Assembly: GCA_036514635.1 (NCBI GenBank)
Contig: DATBWU010000040.1
Span: forward strand, 1-13,455
Source of the DNA: DASSFZ01 sp036514635
GTDB lineage: Bacteria; Chloroflexota; Anaerolineae; Fen-1058
Direction: 5' to 3'
DNA length: 13,455 nucleotides
Both the position numbers and the translations under genes were made by a program. Within the stretch, counting starts at the first letter, position 1; each line of letters starts with the position of its first letter. The notes beneath the pieces are model-generated. The model was not told the DNA's origin and searched no databases. It saw only the letters and a list, made by a program, of their open reading frames with translations. Below, in pieces: positions 8,964 to 13,455 of the stretch.

Positions 8964-9103
8964 GCGCAGATGTGTCAGTTGAACGTTAGAGCATCGCGCT
9001 TCGGAACAATCGGCGAGCGCTCAACATCTAATGGGCAGATAACAGCGCCGGATCGTCGAAGGCTCACCGCGCACGAACGATCCGCAAACCAGGAGAAGAA
9101 AAG

Positions 9104-10741
9104 ATGAACGCCCGCAAGTTGCTCGCCCTCTGTTCGCTCGTCGCCGTGGTTGTCTCGGCCTGCGCCCCCGCCGCCAGGGGAACGCCGGTTGTTCAGCAAA
9201 TCACCGTCGAAGTGCCGATGGAGGCCACCTCGCCAGCATTTGGCGGAGCTGTGCCGGTTCCAACGCAATCGCCCTACGAGCCTCCGCCGCCCGCCGACCT
9301 GAATCGCTCCTCGGAAGAATCGCAGGCCGCGCACCCGACCTGGCCGCCCTATCCAACGGCTGAGCCTTACGCCACGCCCTGGCCCGAACCGCCGAGGGAC
9401 GACTACGGCGTCAATCCGTTCATGGACACGCGCGAGGATCACCTCTCAACCTTCGCGATGGACGTGGACACCGCTTCGTACACCAAGATGCGCGACTATA
9501 TCAACGCCGGGCAACTGCCGCCGCCCGACCTGGTGCGCGTCGAAGAGTTTATCAACTACTTCAACATGGAATACCCCGATCCCGCCAGCGGCGCGTTCAG
9601 CGTCAACCTGGAAGGAGGGCCGGCGCCCTTCGGCGATGAGGGGACGTGGCTGCTGCGCGTCGGCATTCAGGGGAGGCACATCGCCGGTTGGGAACGCAAA
9701 GACGCGCTGCTGACCTTCGTGATAGACGTGTCCGGCTCAATGGCCGACGAGAACCGCATCGACATGGTGAAGTACGGCCTGACCCGATTGGTCGACCGGC
9801 TCGGCCCGAACGACCGGGTCGCGATCGTCGCCTTCAGTGAAGATGCATGGGTGGTGCTGGAGCCGACCTCGGTCGAAAACCGCCAGCGCATCCTGGATGC
9901 GATCAACAGCCTGTATCCGATGAACTCGACGAACACGGAAGCCGGCCTGCGGCTGGGTTACGACCTGGCGCACCGTAATTACCGCGACGGCGCGATCAAC
10001 CGCGTGATCCTGTGCTCGGACGGCGTGGCGAACGTCGGCAACACCGATCCGTACACGCTGGCCCAGTATGCGCAGGACTACTATGGCCGCAACATCTTCC
10101 TCTCGACCGTCGGCGTCGGCCACGGCAACTACAACGACGAACTGCTAGAGCAGTTGGCCGACAAGGGCAACGGCGTGTACTCGTTCCTCGATAGCCGGGA
10201 GGCCGCCGAGCGCATCTTTACACAAGACCTGGAAGGCACGCTGCAAACGATCGCGAAGGACGCCAAGATTCAGGTCGATTTCAATCCCTACGTCGTGCGC
10301 GGCTATCGCCTGCTGGGGTACGAGAATCGCGCCGTAGCCGATCGCGACTTCCGCAATGACACGGTCGATGCGGGCGAGGTTGGCGCGGGGCATAGTGTGA
10401 CTGCATTGTACGAAGTGCAGTTCTACTCAGAAGCCAGCGGTGACGCTGCCGTGGTGCGCGTTCGCTACGAAGACCCCGACACGCGCGCCGTGGCCGAGAT
10501 CAGCAATACCCTCCGCCGCGAGGACTTCCAGCGCGACTTCAATCGCACGTCGCCGCGCTTCCAGTTGGCCGCCGCCGTCGCGCAGTTCGCCGAGGTTCTG
10601 CGCTACAGTCCCTACACGCGCGGCGAACAGGCGCGTCGGATCGCCGACTTGGCTTACGCGGTGCAGCTGCAATTGCCGTTCGATCCGGATGTAGGGGAGT
10701 TCGCACAACTGGTTGGCCGCGCCGTCGAGATGATGCGGTAA
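9104..10741 (+). CDS. YfbK-like von Willebrand factor type A lipoprotein
   Basis: A 545-residue predicted lipoprotein. The signal peptide ends in the lipobox VSAC with Cys20. A Pro-rich, probably flexible linker (about 50-100) follows. STFAMDVDTASYTKMRDYINAGQLPP (115-140) and VRVEEFINYF (144-153) mark the N-terminal domain that precedes VWA in YfbK-type proteins. The VWA domain has the metal-binding motif DVSGS (208-212), the STNTEAG threonine region (275-281) and the SDGVANVG aspartate (Asp306). The C-terminal part (about 365-545, RIFTQDLEGTLQTIAKDAKIQVDFNP onward) matches the DUF3520-type tail. It should sit on the outer face of the cytoplasmic membrane and bind a partner through Mg/Mn; the partner is unknown. 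AGGAG at 9091-9095 gives a strong ribosome site 8 nt from the ATG. Confidence 0.93.
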   Translation: MNARKLLALCSLVAVVVSACAPAARGTPVVQQITVEVPMEATSPAFGGAVPVPTQSPYEPPPPADLNRSSEESQAAHPTWPPYPTAEPYATPWPEPPRDDYGVNPFMDTREDHLSTFAMDVDTASYTKMRDYINAGQLPPPDLVRVEEFINYFNMEYPDPASGAFSVNLEGGPAPFGDEGTWLLRVGIQGRHIAGWERKDALLTFVIDVSGSMADENRIDMVKYGLTRLVDRLGPNDRVAIVAFSEDAWVVLEPTSVENRQRILDAINSLYPMNSTNTEAGLRLGYDLAHRNYRDGAINRVILCSDGVANVGNTDPYTLAQYAQDYYGRNIFLSTVGVGHGNYNDELLEQLADKGNGVYSFLDSREAAERIFTQDLEGTLQTIAKDAKIQVDFNPYVVRGYRLLGYENRAVADRDFRNDTVDAGEVGAGHSVTALYEVQFYSEASGDAAVVRVRYEDPDTRAVAEISNTLRREDFQRDFNRTSPRFQLAAAVAQFAEVLRYSPYTRGEQARRIADLAYAVQLQLPFDPDVGEFAQLVGRAVEMMR

Positions 10742-10762
10742 CTCAGCCTGTTTTTCGCACCT

Positions 10763-10924
10763 GCTCCCGCCGGATTACTTACTCACCTTACGCAGTCGGG
10801 CAGGACTTTACCGCAGAGTGCGCGGAGAACGCAGAGATTTGCTTGGAAATCCGCTCCGCGCCCTCTGCGTTCTCGGCGGTGAAATGGTCTCTTGCGTAAG
10901 GTGAGTTACTTATCCGGCGGGAGC
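10763..10924. repeat. Outer 32-bp inverted repeat between the VWA gene and trpA
   Basis: Left arm 10763-10794 and right arm 10893-10924 are reverse complements at 29 of 32 positions (left begins GCTCCCGCCGGAT and ends ACTCACCTTACGCA). The right arm includes the last five codons and stop of trpA. A 9-bp direct repeat TGTTTTTCG flanks the pair (10749-10757 and 10927-10935). The whole encloses a second, unrelated palindrome. Lying between convergent genes, it could terminate transcription in both directions. Confidence 0.8.
10810..10880. mobile_element. Cargo-less (MITE-like) relative of the GxxExxY element
   Basis: The left arm (10810-10836) is ACCGCAGAG, TGCGCGGAG and AACGCAGAG. The right arm (10854-10880), read on the minus strand, is ACCGCCGAG, AACGCAGAG and GGCGCGGAG. 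Both are three NNCGCNGAG 9-mers totalling 27 bp, exactly the design at 4560-5007, but the interior is 17 nt and codes for nothing. The whole is 71 bp. Confidence 0.65.
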
Positions 10925-11706
10925 GTTGTTTTTCGTAACTGCTCGTGCAGCGCGCGCACAAATGCCCCGGCGGCCTCCGGCGCGTTCCCATCGCTCGCCT
11001 TCGCCACGAGCGCCGAGCCGACAATAACCCCATCTGCAATGCGACCGACTGCCGCCGCCTGCTCCGGCGTCGAGATGCCAAAACCCACTGCCAGCGGACA
11101 GCTCGTCCGGCTCCGCACGCGATCGACGAACTGTGTCAGGCCATCCGGCAGTTGGCCTCGCGCGCCGGTGATGCCCGTCAGCGACACGAGATAGAGGAAC
11201 CCGCGCGCGCGGCGCGCGACGCGCTCGATCCGTTCCGGCGTCGAAGTCGGCGCGAGGAAATGGATCAGTGCCAGATTATGCTCGCCGCACAGCGCGTCAA
11301 GCTCATCGGATTCCTCGATCGGCAGGTCGGGCACGATGAAGCCGTCCGCGCCGGCGCGCGCCGCATCCGCCACCAGGCTCGAAAGCCCATACGCCAGCAT
11401 CGGATTGAAGTAGCCCATCAGCAGGAAAGGCACGCGCACGGCCCGGCGGCGCAATTCGGCGACCATGTCCAGGCTGCGGGCAATAGTCATGCCATTCTGG
11501 AGCGCGATCTGCGTCGCACGCTGGATCACCGGCCCGTCAGCTAACGGATCAGAGAACGACAGGCCAATCTCGATCAGGTCTGCGCCGCCCCGCGTGATCG
11601 ATTCGATCACAGCCAGCGATGTATCCAGATCGGGATAGCCGAGAGGGAAGTACGGCATGAGCGCAGGTCGGCGAGCAAAGGCACGTTCGATTTCAGCGAG
11701 AGGCAT
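10906..11706 (-). CDS. trpA: Tryptophan synthase alpha subunit
   Basis: A 266-residue TIM-barrel enzyme that cleaves indole-3-glycerol phosphate to indole and glyceraldehyde 3-phosphate, passing indole through a tunnel to TrpB. The catalytic region is ADLIEIGLSFSDPLADGP (42-59), where Glu46 and Asp57 match the catalytic Glu49 and Asp60 of enteric TrpA. FLYLVSLTGITGARG (170-184), GFGIST (208-213) and GVIVGSALV (226-234) form the phosphate-binding side. Length is normal. The start is ATG 11706 with GGAGT 6 nt upstream; that ribosome site lies inside a short GGAGT/ACTCC inverted repeat and could be partly masked. It is the last gene of the trpF-trpB-trpA cluster, separated from trpB by a repeat array instead of the usual tight coupling. 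The last five codons lie in an inverted repeat. Confidence 0.97.
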   Translation of the reverse strand: MPLAEIERAFARRPALMPYFPLGYPDLDTSLAVIESITRGGADLIEIGLSFSDPLADGPVIQRATQIALQNGMTIARSLDMVAELRRRAVRVPFLLMGYFNPMLAYGLSSLVADAARAGADGFIVPDLPIEESDELDALCGEHNLALIHFLAPTSTPERIERVARRARGFLYLVSLTGITGARGQLPDGLTQFVDRVRSRTSCPLAVGFGISTPEQAAAVGRIADGVIVGSALVAKASDGNAPEAAGAFVRALHEQLRKTTLPPDK

Positions 11707-11720
11707 GGAGTTACTCCAAA

Positions 11721-11837
11721 TCAGTGAGCAGTTATCAGTGGGCAGTTATCAGTGAACAGTTATCAGTGAGCAGTGGTCACTGTTTACTGACCCACTGTTT
11801 ACTGATCACTGACCCACTGTTTACTGATCACTGTTCA
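11721..11837. repeat. CAGTTATCAGTGA-type iteron array between trpB and trpA
   Basis: Four 14-bp units with the form TCAGTGRRCAGTTA fill 11721-11776; the fourth ends GG. They are followed by sequence of inverted sense, including a perfect 22-bp tandem pair (11787-11808 and 11809-11830; CTGACCCACTG, TTTACTGATCA). The trpB stop codon lies at the edge (11835-11837). The two halves can pair imperfectly into a large hairpin in the mRNA between the two coding regions. Confidence 0.85.
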
Positions 11838-13055
11838 GTGTTTGGCCATCGCCTTCATGACGGTGTCGAGGTCCTTGTCGCCACGGCCGGACAGGTTCAC
11901 CAACAGGATTTGATCGCGGCGCATCGACGGCGCGCGTCGAATCGCTTCGACGACGGCGTGGGCGGATTCAAGCGCGGGGATGATGCCCTCCAGCTTGCAC
12001 AGCATCTCGAACGCGGCCAGCGCCTCGTCGTCGGTGGCCGAGGTGTACGTGGCGCGGCCGATGTCGCGCAGGTAGGCATGCTCCGGCCCGACGGCGGCGT
12101 AGTCCAGCCCCGCCGAGACAGAATGCGTCTCCGCGATCTGCCCATCGTCCGTCTGCAACACAAAGGTCCGCGTGCCGTGCAACACGCCGACCCGCCCCAG
12201 GCGCAGATCGGCAAAGCGCGCCGCATGGCGGCCGGTCGCGATGCCTTCCCCACCGGCTTCGACGCCGATCAGCGCGACGGCCGCGTCGTCGCGAAATGCG
12301 TGGAACAGGCCGATTGCATTCGAGCCGCCGCCCACGCAGGCGATGCAGGCGTCGGGCAAGCAGCCCGCTTCATCGAGTATCTGCGCGCGCGCCTCGATGC
12401 CGATCACCGATTGAAAGTCGCGCACAATCGTCGGATAGGGATGCGGCCCCAGCGCCGAGCCAAGCAGGTAGTGCGTGTCGTGCACGTTCGTCACCCAATC
12501 GCGGATGGCTTCGTTGATCGCATCCTTGAGCGTGCGTGTGCCCGACTCGACGGGGTGCACTTCCGCGCTCAACAATTTCATACGGAAGACGTTCGGCTGC
12601 TGGCGCTCCATATCGACGCGGCCCATGTAAACGACGCACTCCAGTCCCAGCAGCGCGGCGACCGTCGCCGAAGCGACGCCGTGCTGGCCCGCGCCGGTCT
12701 CGGCGACGACGCGCCGCTTGCCCATGCGTTTCGCCAGGAGCGCCTGGCCGAGCGCGTTGTTGATTTTGTGCGCGCCGGAGTGCGCCAGGTCTTCGCGCTT
12801 GAGGTAGATCGATGCACCGCCGAGATGTTCACCCAACCGGCGCGCGTGCGTGAGCGGCGTTGGTCGCCCGACGTAAGTGGTCAGCAGTCGCTCGAACTCG
12901 CGCACGAACGCGGGATCGGCGCGCGCCTCCAGGTACGCCGCTTCAAGCGCCATCACGGCAGGCATCAATGTTTCCGGGACGAACTGGCCGCCGTAGGGGC
13001 CGAATTTGGAGTTTAGAGCCTGAGTCTTGGTTCCAGTAGTTGTGGCAAGCATCAT
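11835..13055 (-). CDS. trpB: Tryptophan synthase beta subunit
   Basis: A 406-residue PLP enzyme that condenses indole with serine to give tryptophan, working as a complex with TrpA. FGPYGGQFVPETL (18-30) is the classic N-terminus. LKREDLAHSGAHKINNALGQ (85-104) contains the PLP lysine Lys97. AETGAGQHG (118-126) holds the catalytic Glu119. GGGSN (242-246) binds the PLP phosphate, and LSGRGDKD (388-395) is the C-terminal signature. This is the canonical TrpB1 type. Two ATG codons are adjacent (13055 and 13052). AGGA (13062-13059) is 3 nt from the first and 6 nt from the second, so the second may be used. It follows trpF after 5 nt, which indicates one transcript. A long open frame on the opposite strand is only a codon-bias shadow. 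Confidence 0.97.
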   Translation of the reverse strand: MMLATTTGTKTQALNSKFGPYGGQFVPETLMPAVMALEAAYLEARADPAFVREFERLLTTYVGRPTPLTHARRLGEHLGGASIYLKREDLAHSGAHKINNALGQALLAKRMGKRRVVAETGAGQHGVASATVAALLGLECVVYMGRVDMERQQPNVFRMKLLSAEVHPVESGTRTLKDAINEAIRDWVTNVHDTHYLLGSALGPHPYPTIVRDFQSVIGIEARAQILDEAGCLPDACIACVGGGSNAIGLFHAFRDDAAVALIGVEAGGEGIATGRHAARFADLRLGRVGVLHGTRTFVLQTDDGQIAETHSVSAGLDYAAVGPEHAYLRDIGRATYTSATDDEALAAFEMLCKLEGIIPALESAHAVVEAIRRAPSMRRDQILLVNLSGRGDKDLDTVMKAMAKH

Positions 13056-13060
13056 GAATC

Positions 13061-13455
13061 CTATGCGAGTTGGGCGACGGCACTGCGCGCAGCCTTGACG
13101 AAGTCGATCATTTTGCGATGATCCTTCTTGCCCGGCGCGGCCTCGACGCCCGATGCAACATCAACACCCCACGGCTCGACGGCGCGGATCGCTTCCGCGA
13201 CATTCTCCGGTGTCAGTCCGCCCGCCAGCAAGACCGCGCATCGAGCAGAAAGGTAACGCGCCACCGCCCAATCGGCGACCTGGCCGGTTCCGCCATAGAG
13301 TTGTGCGTGCACTGCATCGACCAGCAGCGCAGGCTCGCCGCTCGCGAGTGGCGTGAACCGAAGCGCGTCTTGTTCGGCTTCCTCGATCGAGCGCGAGCGG
13401 ATGGCTTTATACGCGCGCCCCCACAATCGAGTGATCAGGTGCGGCGGCTCATCGC
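13061..13455 (-). CDS. trpF: Phosphoribosylanthranilate isomerase, C-terminal part
   Basis: The visible 130 residues are the C-terminal two-thirds of a TIM-barrel enzyme that converts phosphoribosylanthranilate to CdRP in tryptophan synthesis. The N-terminus, including the expected catalytic cysteine, is outside the window. The edge begins within DEPPHLI, the usual QLHGDE region. LLVDA (visible 43-47) carries the likely general-acid Asp46. YGGTGQ (53-58), LLAGGLTPENV (75-85), GVDVASGVE (96-104) and PGKKD (107-111) are the family's signature loops. A TTG codon at 13426 is internal and is not the start. Its end lies 5 nt before trpB. Confidence 0.95.
   Translation of the reverse strand, partial: DEPPHLITRLWGRAYKAIRSRSIEEAEQDALRFTPLASGEPALLVDAVHAQLYGGTGQVADWAVARYLSARCAVLLAGGLTPENVAEAIRAVEPWGVDVASGVEAAPGKKDHRKMIDFVKAARSAVAQLA

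Noticed and set aside
8131..8964. 277-residue plus-strand open frame opposite htpG
   Set aside because: A shadow of the conserved htpG frame, with a biased composition and no ribosome site of note.
8984..9022. CIRCE-like operator between htpG and the lipoprotein gene
   Set aside because: GTTAGAGC and GCGCTCAAC form a loose inverted pair, but neither arm fits TTAGCACTC-N9-GAGTGCTAA and the spacing is too long.
11721..11837. CRISPR-like array
   Set aside because: The units are contiguous 14-bp and 22-bp repeats with no unique spacers, and no cas gene is present.
11724..13016. 430-residue open frame on the plus strand opposite trpB
   Set aside because: trpB is unambiguous with all catalytic motifs; the antisense frame begins in the iteron array and has no recognisable domain.

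Overview
The window is high-GC bacterial chromosome (sampled coding lines are about two-thirds G+C) with compact genes. It carries an NADH dehydrogenase-like membrane subunit, GT4 glycosyltransferases, a YfbK-type von Willebrand lipoprotein, SelB, HtpG and a trpF-trpB-trpA cluster. That gene set and the wordy intergenic palindromes suggest a Chloroflexota (Anaerolineae-like) genome or metagenome bin. This is an inference from gene style, not from a marker gene.

Layout. 1-303 (+): C-terminal piece of a proton-pumping antiporter-like subunit. 566-1789 and 2044-3195 (-): two GT4 glycosyltransferases separated by a row of hairpins. 3301-4545 (+): a long coiled-coil protein, divergent from the second glycosyltransferase across a short bidirectional promoter region. 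4587-5009 (+): a GxxExxY-family nuclease-like gene enclosed by 27-bp terminal inverted repeats. 5028-6959 (+): selB. 7021-8895 (-): htpG, convergent with selB. 9104-10741 (+): VWA lipoprotein, divergent from htpG. 10906-11706, 11835-13055 and 13061-13455 (-): trpA, trpB and the C-terminal part of trpF, transcribed F-B-A.

The metabolic genes are ordinary. TrpF, TrpB and TrpA perform late steps of tryptophan synthesis, the glycosyltransferases probably serve cell-surface polysaccharide, SelB serves selenocysteine insertion and HtpG is the bacterial Hsp90.

The unusual part lies between the genes. Nearly every gap holds a different short-period repeat vocabulary arranged as an imperfect palindrome, and several of these run into the 3' ends of genes, so stop codons and C-terminal residues come from repeat sequence. 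One family, with 9-bp iterons of form NNCGCNGAG, occurs twice with identical architecture (27-bp arm, interior, 27-bp inverted arm). One copy encloses the GxxExxY gene. The other, between the VWA gene and trpA, has only a 17-nt interior. This looks like an autonomous or cargo-bearing element and its cargo-less, MITE-like relative, and it is the best candidate here for an undescribed system.
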